From NCBI GenBank assembly GCA_963556255.1, contig OY744606.1, positions 77,250,618 through 77,314,617 of the forward strand: a DNA stretch of 64,000 nt, in the 5' to 3' direction. Source of the stretch: Allolobophora icterica (taxonomy: Eukaryota > Annelida > Clitellata > Crassiclitellata > Lumbricidae). The translations under genes were made by a program, and so were the position numbers. Under the pieces are notes generated by a model. The model was not told the origin of the DNA. It searched no databases and saw nothing but the letters and a program-made list of their open reading frames with translations. Below are positions 12,149 through 22,513 of the stretch, piece by piece. The stretch's first letter is position 1. Each line of letters opens with the position of its first letter.

Positions 12149-12789
12149 AATTCATGTGTAAGTTAAGTCAGCTAATAATGGATTAATTCTAGTTTATTTG
12201 CCCATAAAACATCCAAAAAATGAACAATATTTCAAATTCATTCACTTTAATAACTGAACTCTGTTTGAAATATGAGATTATGAATGAAGATTCAACAAGA
12301 AATTAATTTTTTTTAAATAGAAGAATTGACAACTAAGTGATTTTCAAAGTTCATAATAAGTTTACACATGGTTAAATTTCACGATTTATTCACTCAAGTA
12401 ATCTCACAAGAAACATAGCTCTACTTATTGTACCAAAGGGTAACAAGGATTGAATTTTCTCTCATGGAAACAAAAATGTCGAAACATTATGCATGCAAAA
12501 GATCCATCACAGATAAAGTTTTATAAACACATTCAATAATGTCCAACTGCACAGGTGATACCACATGGGATTTCAGGGGTTTAAATAAAACCAATCCAGA
12601 ATATTTATACAAATTTGACAAACATAATTACACAACAGTATTTAGTAAAAACTTATATACATCTGTGGAACTGTAATAAAACTCTTACTTCTAAATATCA
12701 ATATATTTGCCTTTGAATAGTTTACGAATTATCGCATGACCACATATCACATATCAGTTTGACAAGCACAGTATCTCAGTACAGTAATT
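12149..12789. other. AT-rich DNA, no gene seen
   Basis: AT-rich sequence. It could be downstream flank or 3' UTR of the minus-strand Ig-domain gene, but nothing proves this. Confidence 0.4.
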
Positions 12790-13125
12790 TGGCATGTTCT
12801 TTGCACTGTCGGTCATGCCTGAGTTAATATCCACATAATTCCTGGCATATAGACAATGTCCGTCACACTTGAGTTAATCTTAACTTAGTTCCTGGCATAT
12901 AGGCACTGTCAAACATGCTTGAGCTATTCTCCCGTTAGCTCATGGCATATAGGCACTGTTGGTCAGGCTTCAGTTAATCTCCATTTAGTTCCTGGAATAG
13001 AGGCACTATCGGTCAGGTATGAGTAATTCTTCCTAAAGTTCATGAACTATAGTTCCTGTTGAGCTATTCTCCATATAGTTCTTGGCCTTCAGGAACTGTC
13101 AGTCAACCTTAAGTTCATGCCCCTA
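12790..13125. repeat. ~60-bp degenerate minisatellite
   Basis: Six or so diverged copies of a unit containing GGCACTGTCGGTCA, then GAGTTAATCTCC, then TAGTTCCTGGCATATA. Divergence is high, so the array is old. Confidence 0.85.
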
Positions 13126-13765
13126 TAGTTTTCAAAGCAAGCCTTATTGTTCATATTCCGACTTAACTCTACAGTTGTTTCAGATTGTGGACAGGCATGG
13201 GCAAACCATCAGCTGATGCACTGTGTACGATTACAATCACTACCAGAGTTATAAGATTAGATTAGATTAGATTAGTTCAATGGAACAATGTGCGGACACC
13301 TGTTGCTTGTCTTAGATACAGAAAGCATCACATGTTACTCCACTGTGTAGACAACATAAAATATAAAATCTACAATGTGTATAAAACATAAAACGAGTTA
13401 TACTTTTCATTTCATAAAAAAGCACAAAACGTCTGTTGATAAAACAAAATCTCTTCAACTGTTTTACTTGAGTATTTGTACTTGAAGGAATTTCACATGT
13501 ATAAAAAGTACAAATAATTTCACTTCATTCAGCGCTTTTAAAAAAATAGCCAAGATATTTATAGCGCCAACAAAATCCATCATGCTATGTGCATTTCAAA
13601 TTTTTAAATTCATGTTACAATTACAATCACTTCGACAAGAGCAGGCACGTCAACAGCAACAAGAGAAACATACACTATGTCAGTTTTAAGTGCAGGTACA
13701 TCACAGCTGAATTCACTAGACAGTGCTCGCGGGCAGAGTCTTACATTATAATGAAAATATTAATA
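13126..13765. other. No gene seen
   Basis: AT-rich sequence with a short ATTAG microrepeat at about 13255-13275. I see no exon that I can defend. Confidence 0.4.
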
Positions 13766-13773
13766 ATCTAACA

Positions 13774-15261
13774 CAGTGTATCGCAAACTGTGTGCCGCAG
13801 CACACTAGTGTGCCGTGCGAGATTTCAGGTGTGTCGCGACAGAAACCTAAAATTCGCTAGTCTCTTTAATTGACTTTATAAGAAATTATTTCATAAATGC
13901 AAGTTTTGGCTTTTTAATGTTTTCATGTTTAAGAATAATTTCTGATTCACAGTTGTCGATGTCATGTGATCAAAAGTTTCTACTTTTCTACTCTAGTGAC
14001 AGTAATCTATTCTATGTTAGTTATGTGTTCACCGGGCATCACCCCTCCTCTCGACGTCATAATTAAAGACATACCAACATAACTGTAACTGCTGAACACC
14101 CTAAATTTGAGTCTTCAAGATGCAAAAGAAAACAATCACAATCATGGGAAACTGAAGGCATTCAACGAAAAGTTGCAACTGTGGATTAAGAATACAAGCT
14201 ATTCATAGCCTGATTCTTTTCCAGGTATTGATGCTTCTCCACACAAGAGCATAGGCTAATTATGGGGAAAATTAAGAAGACGCTGGAAAATCTCGCTTTA
14301 GCATTCGCCAAATACTTTCCTTCACTGGAAACAAAAGAGTATGAATGGGTCATCGATCCATTCGTAAATAACGAATGTACCGGTCTGACGATGGCTGAAG
14401 AAGAGAGTCGATCGTAATCGTAATCGTAATCAGGGCTGTAGTCGAGGGTATACGCGGGTATATAGCGTATACTCACCTCTAGAGACCGTATACTTACCTC
14501 ACAAAATATTTATATTAATTTATATTAAAATACTGCACCGTATACTCACAAAATACTGTCGCGTATACTCACCTCTAATTTGTTTCGGAAAACTAACCGA
14601 TAGCATATACTCACCTCTAATTTTACCACTACAGCCCTGATCGTAATCTCCAATTTTCTAGCGCCACTGTAAACTGACGCAAAGCACCAGCTTATTCACG
14701 AGCCCTGCGACGTATCCGAGGGGTTGTCCAGAGATCGATGTGCATTGGTGGCTCCAGTCCGATAGCCAGAGACAGTATCGTCGATATTAAGAACAATCTG
14801 GTTCACAGAAGCTCTTCTGCTGATCAAGAGTTGCTGATCAAGAGTTGTCAGAATTTTGGATCTCAATTCTAAGCCCATGTCCAGACTTGAGCACGAAAGC
14901 AGTCAGGTGTTTGCTACCGTTTTGGATCTTCGTATCTCAGCGAATTTGGATTTTCAGTTCTATCAGAAATTAAATCGATAAAACGAGAGCGACTAGAGAT
15001 GGTGGATGCTGAAATGCGTGTCTTCTTGTCGGCTATCGAGTTGTATACTCTCATAAACTAGATCATTCATCGCATATATGATTTGTCAATTAGAAATCTG
15101 CTTTAGTTTCGCTATTACTGGACTAAAATGACAAGTTTAAATATGACAAACTGAAATTGTTGCTGTTAGTTTTGTAATTTAAAAAATTTTTAATTGGTGT
15201 GCCGCGATAAAAATTTGCTCTGCTGAGTGTGCCGGGGGTCAAAAAAGTTTGCGAGACACTG
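13774..15261. mobile_element. hAT element with 8-bp TSD and transposase remnant
   Basis: Ends are CAGTGTATCGCAAACT at the left and AGTTTGCGAGACACTG at the right. The 8-bp direct repeat ATCTAACA flanks them at 13766-13773 and 15262-15269. Inside, on the plus strand at about 14298-14370, a short frame reads FAKYFPSLETKEYEWVIDPF, which resembles a stretch of ZBED5/SCAND3-like hAT transposases. Stops lie before and after, so the transposase is dead or largely deleted. Another MITE is nested at 14431-14639. Confidence 0.9.
14431..14639. mobile_element. 209-bp hAT-like MITE nested in a hAT element
   Basis: Inverted termini CAGGGCTGTAGT and ACTACAGCCCTG. Direct repeat ATCGTAAT at 14423-14430 and 14640-14647. 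The internal sequence repeats GTATACTCACCTCTA several times. It interrupts the dead transposase of the surrounding element. Confidence 0.93.
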
Positions 15262-15424
15262 ATCTAACACCTTCTATTGTGCCACTGTAATAATGTTAAT
15301 GCATCAAACACAATGGTTCCCAATATTAAAGCACTCTTTGTAATAAAATGCATGGCAAGTTCAATCAAAACTAAGAGGTATGTCCGATAAAACATAGCAA
15401 CAACCTAAAGAGGAAACGAGTAGG

Positions 15425-15520
15425 TCGTTTGTTGTTGGGGTTCTAGGAATTACCCTTCTGTTAGAGTGGGAACTAGAACCCCAACCTCAGGGTTGATAGT
15501 GTAATTGCTAACCACTAGCT
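15425..15520 (-). repeat. tRNA-derived SINE relic
   Basis: Read on the minus strand it has an A-box-like TAGTGGTTAGCAATTAC and a GGGGTTCTAGTTCCC segment at the B-box position. It also contains a 12-bp inverted repeat (TTGGGGTTCTAG / CTAGAACCCCAA). It is too diverged for a functional tRNA. Confidence 0.5.
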
Positions 15521-15529
15521 TTTCATGCA

Positions 15530-16132
15530 TCCTGAAACTTTACAGAAAACAGTGAATAACAAATACAAAAGTCACAACAAATGTTTGAGTTAAAAAAACT
15601 ACGAGATAACATATCACGTGGCAATCAGGTGTATGGTTAGAAAGGATAAAACGAGAAGCCATTTCGCAGCAGACGTCACTTTTCCCAGGTTAGCCACCTC
15701 AAAATCTAACAAAACACAAAAGCCTTTTTTTCAAAACATGTTTCAAGTTTCTACAATTACGGCAATGTCTCAAGTAAGAATAGAACATTTGTATAGGCAA
15801 ATGCAAATGACATTTAAATATAGATGTAAACAATGTTACTACCTTCACCGTTACCACGTAAACAATGTTAGTACCTTTGCCGTTACCATGTAAACAATGT
15901 TATTACCTATAAGGTTACCCAACGAGTTTTGTCAATGAGTCTAACCATATACTCCTTTATATGACTAAAATTTATTTTACCTATTTAATTGTTTATTTTA
16001 TTAATTTTTCATTTCTCATTTATTTATTTTTTATTTCTTGTGCTCACATGTAAGGTCAGTAAATCTGAATGAATCTGAGAGGCAACAAAGATCTGATATG
16101 TTGGATAGCTATGTTCTACAACTGGTACATAC
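15530..16132 (-). other. Probable downstream part of the Ig-domain gene; no exon resolved
   Basis: The last exon I can define in the Ig gene ends in phase 1 at 16133 with a good donor (GTATGT), so at least one more exon must lie further down the minus strand. I could not pick it out with confidence. Confidence 0.35.
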
Positions 16133-19100
16133 CATTTACGATGATGGATGACGAGTAAGGAACTACGTCTGCATTTGTTGCAAAATAAAATGAACAGTTG
16201 TATATTCCGGCATCTTTTTGAGCTTTAGGTAGAGACAAAAACAAAAAACTTCCATTAGAAACCTGAAGTAATTATCAAACTACAAAAGTAAACATTCTGT
16301 AAATATATTAAATTGATAACCTTCATTAAAACATCATGCTACAATAATGATATTAATAAACTCAAATTAATAATATAACTGCAAACAAACTACATTGATT
16401 ACCGCTATTAAAACATATAATAATATCATAAAACTATTAATATAACTGAGAAAAACAATAGCTTCAAGTAAAAAGAAATAATGTTCTAAAGCGCTAATAA
16501 CTGATATAAATGTAGATAAAATACACAACGAAAAGTAGAGGATCGAGTAATCAGCAAAGCTACAAAATGTAAACTGAATTACAGAAGTTAATTAAACGAT
16601 TATCCTTTTAATTACTACTAATTAGTAACTTCCATAGCGCTGGTGTCTAATGCACAAAATGCCGAAACCCATAAAAATTCAAAAACTGCTATATGATAAT
16701 TTCCATTTTTTTCAAAAACTAAGTTACATTAATAGAATAGAAAGACAAATTAATGTAGTCCTATTACACTAAATTTAAATAAATTAAAGTTTAAGTGCTA
16801 AATTAAATTAAAAATAAATTAAAGCTTTGTTGTTGAAAAAAATCAAATTCTTAAAAAAATTAAAGTTTTTGTATTATATCAAATCAGATACAAATTAAAA
16901 TTTTGATGTTAAATTACGTTAAATACAAATTAAATTACTGATATTTAACCTGACCTCGTTTAGCACTTAACGTTCTACGAAAATTCCTGAAATTCCTACT
17001 GATTTTGCAAATTAAGTAAGTGACTGTGTTTAAGCAGACAATCCTTTGTTTGAAATTATAATTAGTGAACGATGACAAACTTAGTTGAGATATCTGCAGC
17101 TGGTGAAGTTCATTGTTGGACGAGATGTTGTATCTTCCACTGGTCAGAATCTCATTAGGAGAAGATGTGTTTGAGCTCCTGTACGTCCAACGCGCCATGT
17201 ACATTGGAGGATTCGAGTCAAATCCCAAAATTCTGCACTGGATTAGAAGCCTATTAGTAGTGATGTTATGTGTTGCGTACACTGTTAATACAAGAAAAAC
17301 AAAAAAATATATTTATATATGTATTTACTAATTTCCTAACTGTGGTTTAGTATCAAGTGTATTAATTAATGCTTCATCAATTAATACAAATTTAACAAAC
17401 TGCATAGAGATTTATTATTGTCATTAGTGACCAACAAGTAATGATTTCTGTCATAATTTGAAAATATATACATGATCATTGAATATGAGATAGTACTTCA
17501 CAAAATATTAATTTAATAATCTGCAATAAACTATATAATCATCATTATATTTTAGCAATAAACACTGCCTTATGAGAAATAATGTAAGAAATTGTCTCAA
17601 CAAAATTATTATCATTATTGTAACTGTGGTTTTTATTGTTATTATGATTTTGATTATTATTATATTAATCCCAAGCTCTTCAGGTCGTTTCTAAGAGCCA
17701 GGGGCCGTATTCATGAGACAAGCTTAAGCTAGTCTGGGCGTAGGGCCTACGCCGGGAGTAACTATTCTCCGAATAGCACTTAGTCATGGTCGGGATTCAT
17801 GAGACAGGCGCATATTTTCCTGAAGGAATGTTTCTACAAAACAACACTAGGCCTATTTATGACTAGTATTTGCACATAAATTAGAGCTTTATCATTTACT
17901 TATTGACAGTGTTTTTTCAGCCGGAACGCGCCGGAACGGTGATCCGGCACCTTTTTTCCGGAACCTATTGTTCTGTTCCGGGACCTTTTAATCTAGAAAA
18001 AAGCACTGCTTATTGAACATATTTTTCTTCAAACATTTAAGAAACAATCAGTGTTTAGAATTGGCATTACGTGTAAATAAACTAATTGCAAGGATTGGTT
18101 AAAATCTATGGTAGCGGCACAGTAAGCAACCCATGCGCGGCACTTCGAATGCAACATCGTCAGACATCTCAGCAAATCGTAGCAGTTTGTGACAGCTAGA
18201 ACGAAAAGCAATATAAAGTTCGTTGTCGGTGAACAATACGAGCTAATTACGGCACCTCTGAAAGACTTTTTGACATCTAAAACCTAATCGAATGCGGCGA
18301 ATTATGACGGCCGCCATCTTTGTTTAAGGCCGTTAAGCTGGGAATAGCGGACTTACACCTACGGTCGATTCGGAGTAGCGTTACACCCAGCGTAATGCCT
18401 GTCTCATGAATACCGATTTAACCCACTACTCCGGCGTAGGCCAGATTTAAGCTGGGAGTAAGAGTTACGCTTGTCTCATGAATACGGCCTCTGAGGGTGT
18501 TACCTCGGGTGTTACAAAAGTATAATAATGCTTGTATTTTATAAGCCGCAGTGCGTCTGCAAGCGGTTCATATAAAGAACATACTTACTTACTTACTTAC
18601 TTAATAATGCCACTGAACATATTATTATTTTTTTTATTTTACTCTTATTAATATAAAAATAATAATAATAATAATTATTATTATTATTATTAATATTGAG
18701 TACTCATAAAAGAAAAAAGCAAATGGTTCAATTAACTTTTTAAAAATGAGAACTCAAACTTTCAACTTACCCGATAAAACGTTGATGTAAACCGCGTAAC
18801 TTTCGCTACGGGTATTACTACATTTGAAGGTACCTCGATCCGCGAGGGTGAGACTCGTTTTACTCAGTGTATTCCTCGTCCTTCCGGAGGGTTCCTCAGA
18901 ACACGACACCATGCTGAAATTTGACCCAGCCACGACATTAATAGGGACATCCATCCACGAGGTCCCAGCTGTCTTTCTGAACCAGCTCAGTGTAGCTCTC
19001 GTGTCATCTTCGCAAACCAGTGTCACAGTTTCACCTTCATGGAGGTACAGCGGGTACGTTGTTTCTTTTATTTCTAAGTTAGCTTTTCAACAAAAAGGAA

Positions 19101-20218
19101 AATCATACAACAATATCATTTTTGTATTTATGTATGTAAACATGTATGTGTTTATTTATGTGTTCGTGTGCACATGCATCAATGCATGTGTGTGCAATGC
19201 ACTAGAATGCATGTATATAAACTTATACAATACAATACAACCCTCCTTCCATAGTTTAGAAGTGCACGCATACAACATATCGATGGCGCTGAGCAATTGT
19301 GACTGAAGGACTTGCTCAAGGTCCTCCTACAATGACTGCCTCAGTAGAGGTTTGGGTAATCCTGGGTTTTAGCGTCCGAAATTATTTACAATGCATGAGC
19401 GATGAAAACATTTCTTAGTAAAAGTTAAACTAGAAGTTGGAAGATTGATGAAAGTATAACTGAAACTAGAAGCTGGATCATCGATGAAAATATTACACAT
19501 TATAAAATTCAAACTAGAAGTTGGAATTGCGGTGAAAATATAAATCATTTTAGCGCCGATATCATTGCCATGGATGAGAGATGAAAACATTCCATAGTAA
19601 AACTTAACTAGAAGTTGGAAGATTGATGAAAATATAGCTCAAACTAGAAGCTGGATGATCGATGAAAATGTAACTGAAATTAGAAGTTGGATGAACGATG
19701 ATTATTTATTGTATTAATATTTTATTTGTTGTATTATAACGTTTCAATGAAAACAATTTCGGACGCTAAAACCCAGGATTACCGAGGTTTGGACCAGTAC
19801 TCATGAGCGATAATTGAGTGTCTTCAGGCAGAATGACAAAAAGGTCATCGAAAAGTTTTCACTTAACCACAGCTCCGGCATGGTATATCCCCCCCATCGT
19901 TATCCAAGAGCAGTGGAATACCTCCATTCTGTAAACGACTCACTTCGAAGTCACCCTAGCGTTTGGCTTGCATAGTGAACATCGACTGATGCCTTGAATA
20001 TGGTAGCGCTATAGAAGTTAGATTAGATAAAAACCATGTCACGGTTAGGTAGCTCAACCATGAACAATTCGCGCTCGATTCGCGCTTTAATTCAGCTGTT
20101 TAAAACCTCCTCCCCGGTTACTTAAACAAATGATAACAATCAGCTTTAACTTACCATCGACTTGTAAGAACAGTCCACTTAAAAACCAGAACAATGAGAA
20201 TAAAATACTGTCTGGCAT
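16133..20218 (-). CDS. Secreted or membrane Ig-superfamily protein (5' four exons)
   Basis: Minus-strand gene assembled by eye. Exon 1 (20218-20155) starts with ATG and encodes a 21-residue hydrophobic signal peptide (MPDSILFSLFWFLSGLFLQ...). Exon 2 (19064-18771) is a complete Ig domain with Cys in VTLVCEDD, Trp in LSWFRK and the DRGTFKC end. Exon 3 (17281-17081) begins a second Ig domain with LIQC and ARWTYR. Exon 4 (16222-16133) completes it with QKDAGIYNC. All junctions are phase 1 with GT donors and AG acceptors, as is usual for Ig modules, and the frame stays open across every junction. Several N-x-S/T sequons are present. A TATA-like TTTATAA lies near 20331 on the minus strand. The C-terminal part (membrane anchor or further domains) was not found. 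I cannot name an orthologue; adhesion or immune-type receptor roles are guesses. Confidence 0.75.
17700..18492. mobile_element. Foldback-like TIR element with double inverted repeats
   Basis: Outer ends AGGGGCCGTATTCATGAGAC at the left and its inverse at 18469-18492 (one mismatch over about 24 bp). A second inner inverted pair containing TTCATGAGACAGGC lies at about 17793-17810 and 18390-18412. No clear target-site duplication was found, so the superfamily is open; Harbinger-like or foldback elements are candidates. It contains a younger hAT MITE and lies in intron 2 of the Ig gene. Confidence 0.7.
17907..18008. mobile_element. 102-bp hAT-like MITE (family also at 32159)
   Basis: Ends CAGTGTTTTTTC and GAAAAAAGCACTG, with direct repeat CTTATTGA at 17899-17906 and 18009-18016. 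The core has the GCCGGAACG..CCGGCACC and GTTCCGGGACC motifs shared with the element at 32159-32425. Confidence 0.93.
18510..18602 (+). repeat. Retroelement 3' tail ending in (ACTT)n
   Basis: GCAGTGCGTCTGCAAGCGG followed by AAAGAACATACTTACTTACTT. Same family of tails as at 11300, 53592, 57340 and 62330. Confidence 0.6.
19255..19335 (-). repeat. SINE fragment
   Basis: Contains TGAGCAATTGTGACTGAAGGACTTGC, the inverse of the CAAGTCCTTCACTCACAATTG core shared with the SINEs at 37655/42548, 48690 and 51685. It lies in intron 1 of the Ig gene. Confidence 0.5.
19370..19700. repeat. Degenerate repeat (AACTAGAAGTTGGA...GATGAAAA)
   Basis: Several loose copies of a unit with ACTAGAAGTTGGA and GATGAAAATAT, in intron 1 of the Ig gene. 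TTTAGCGTCCGAAAT at 19367 and its inverse near 19760 (TTTCGGACGCTAAA) bracket it, so this may be another TIR element of about 400 bp. Confidence 0.6.
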
Positions 20219-20467
20219 TTTGTCATCAAACGAAATTGTGGATAAATTCCCAGAATCTGAAATTAGATATTTGCTATTTTTAGATATGAGGTGGCTCAGG
20301 TAAATCCATCGCGAGTGACAGCCATCGGTTATAAATTCCGCTTATTTTAGACGACCATAAAACGATGCAAATTAGGGGAGCATAAATGGACCAAAATGGT
20401 CTGTTATAGGTCTAAGTAGCTAACACGCGTGTCACGGTCACAATTTAACCTACGACACACTTAAATT

Positions 20468-20766
20468 GAAGAAGAAAAGCAGTCCCTTGAGCTAGCCCCG
20501 ATCAAGGCAGCCATGGGTATGAAGTGTTAGCGACTTAATTTTCTTAGCCTCTGCATTTGAGGGGGCTAGACATCTAGCTCTCTCACCGTCTCATCTTCCT
20601 ACTGACAGTGTACGTCGGTCAGTGTATTCATTATTCATTATAGCTGACTTCGCTAGGGGGCGCAGGTGGAGCAGAAATCTCGAACTAACTTTCTGCCCTG
20701 GGGGTTTGAACCCCGCCATCTCGATTGACAGTCCAGCATGCTAACCTCTACAACATCGCGCACCCC
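20468..20766 (-). repeat. tRNA-derived SINE, full length
   Basis: Read on the minus strand: a tRNA-like head (TAGAGGTTAGCATGCTGGAC for the A-box region, GGGGTTCAAACCCCC for the B box), a central body with GTGAGAGAGC, and a tail ending CAAGGGACTGCTTTTCTTC. Other members are at 32938 (+), 34735 (+, tail), 52505 (-), 57605 (+, tail), 59893 (-) and 63815 (+). Confidence 0.82.
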
Positions 20767-20824
20767 TAATGTATCGTTAATTAAATAATTTTGATATATT
20801 TACGTACGCATACGAAGCGAGCTC

Positions 20825-20866
20825 TACGGGTGCAACGAAACGTCGGGGCGGGGCGAATCCTCGGGG
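20825..20866 (+). repeat. Left arm of an 11.8-kb inverted repeat
   Basis: ACGGGTGCAACGAAACGTCG and the following GGGCGGGGCGAATC match, in inverse orientation, the sequence at 32563-32603. About 36 of 41 positions agree. The pair encloses the satellite block. Confidence 0.75.
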
Positions 20867-21966
20867 TACAGTTTCATTGGTCAGCACGATCACGTGCTTG
20901 ATCCGAGGAATCGGTGACGTTCTCAATGTAAAACATGGCGTTGTTCAAGGCGGAAAATTTACAAGCACTTCAAGGCTGACCATATACAATATCATACCGA
21001 CCAATCACATGCCGTCTTACAAAAGACGATGACGACATCCCAATTTTAACTTTCAATTAACATAAAATCAGTGACGAAAATATCGACATGTCGAAGTTTA
21101 CTTGTGAAAAATGCAAAAAAAGAGTTTGTCGCTAATTTTAGTTCGTCAATTTCACCGAGATGCTGATCTTCTAGAAGTCTGACGAGCTCGAAATATGAAC
21201 AGGCCGCTTCTGAAAGCGAAGGCAAAGTCAAAGAAGAACTTGACAATTCAGGAATCTTACTGATCAGAAACCATTACCACTAGGCCTATTCATATTATTT
21301 ATTACCTATGAGGATATCAGTAGGCCTACCTTCAAAATTAAAATTAAGGAATCCCTGATGCTGATGTAGCCTATAAATAACTCCAATGGCCATCTGTCAA
21401 ACAAGATCGCCGCCACTGCCAATGGCTAAAATTGCTACAAAAGTACGATAAGGACGGATGTTATATTTTTCAGTTATTATTATCTGGTAATATTATTTGT
21501 TTAGTAATGTGAAAAACACAGTACATTGAATGAACTTAATAAAACTGTTCGAGATTTTACGATCTATCTGCATTGAGAAATGGTTATAGCCTAAGTAGCC
21601 TATTACAAATTATAACTGACATTGAACTAATAACTGCTTACGGATAATACTAAGAAGATTAACTTGGTTATACCATCTAGTGTAGCAAGGATACTACTTG
21701 ACGTTGGTTAGTTTAATAAGCTTAACATACCTTACCTTACTTTACCTGACCTTCTCCACTGTGTCTTATCCAAACTTACCCTATTCTCCTTTAACTGCTT
21801 TAGGCTTCAACATACCTCATTTCAACTCACCTGAATACCTTTCCATGCGTTAACTTACCTTACCTACTTCTCCAATCCATTTCCTTCCCTTTCTTACCTT
21901 TCTTCCTTCCGTTCCTTCCATTCCCTTCCTTATCTTTTCTTCCCTTCCTTATCTTCCCTACCTTCT
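20867..21966. other. No gene seen
   Basis: AT-rich sequence inside the inverted-repeat pair, turning into CTTACC-rich DNA after about 21720. No exon recognised. Confidence 0.45.
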
Positions 21967-22062
21967 GGTATTTTGGATAGTGTGGTGTGAAAATGTTTCT
22001 CCGGGCAGTATTGGTATTTTGGATAGTGTGTTGTTAAAATGTTTCTCCGGGCAGTATTGGTT
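21967..22062. repeat. ~50-bp tandem duplication
   Basis: Two copies of a unit running from GGTATTTTGGATAGTGTG to TTTCTCCGGGCAGTATTG, with minor differences. Confidence 0.88.
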
Positions 22063-22373
22063 TGATGCAAGGACGATATATTGTAATTTTGGTAATAGGT
22101 TTGGGGATATTAGCGGACTAGTGGTAATTTGATTTCTGGTGGAAATTGTGGTTGTGGACATTAGTTGATGAAATACTGCCAAGGGTCAGCGGTCATTCTG
22201 GGAAGATGTCGCGAAATTTGGCTTTAGGGTTTACTATTGATTCTATCATGGCATCGCTAGCGCCCCTACCGAGCGCTTTGGGGTGAATTGCCAAAACACC
22301 TTTTTTAACGTTACTGCAGGCAGCGACCTTTAAATAAGAAATAAGAAAGACAATTTTCAAGAAGTGCTTGCTT

Positions 22374-22496
22374 CGTTGCCTTGCCTTGCCTTGCCTTGCC
22401 TTGCCTTGCCTTGCCTTGCCTTGCCTTGCCTTGCCTTGCCTTGCCTGAACCTTGCCTTGCCTTGCCTTGCCTTGCCTTGCCTTGCCTTACCTTACC
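22374..22496. repeat. (TTGCC)n pentanucleotide array
   Basis: About 23 TTGCC units with one AACC interruption, grading into TTACC units before the GTGA array. Confidence 0.97.
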
Positions 22497-22513
22497 TTAC
22501 CTTACGTTACCTT

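Noticed and set aside
16935..17080. Extension of the Ig exon 3 reading frame past 17081
   Set aside because: The frame stays open to 16935, but splicing at GTTTGT to the exon starting at 16222 gives the canonical QKDAGIYNC ending of an Ig domain; the extension has no Ig features.
18824..19306. 160-codon plus-strand frame over the Ig exon
   Set aside because: The opposite strand has the Ig signature, proper splice sites and a signal-peptide exon; this one is a shadow.
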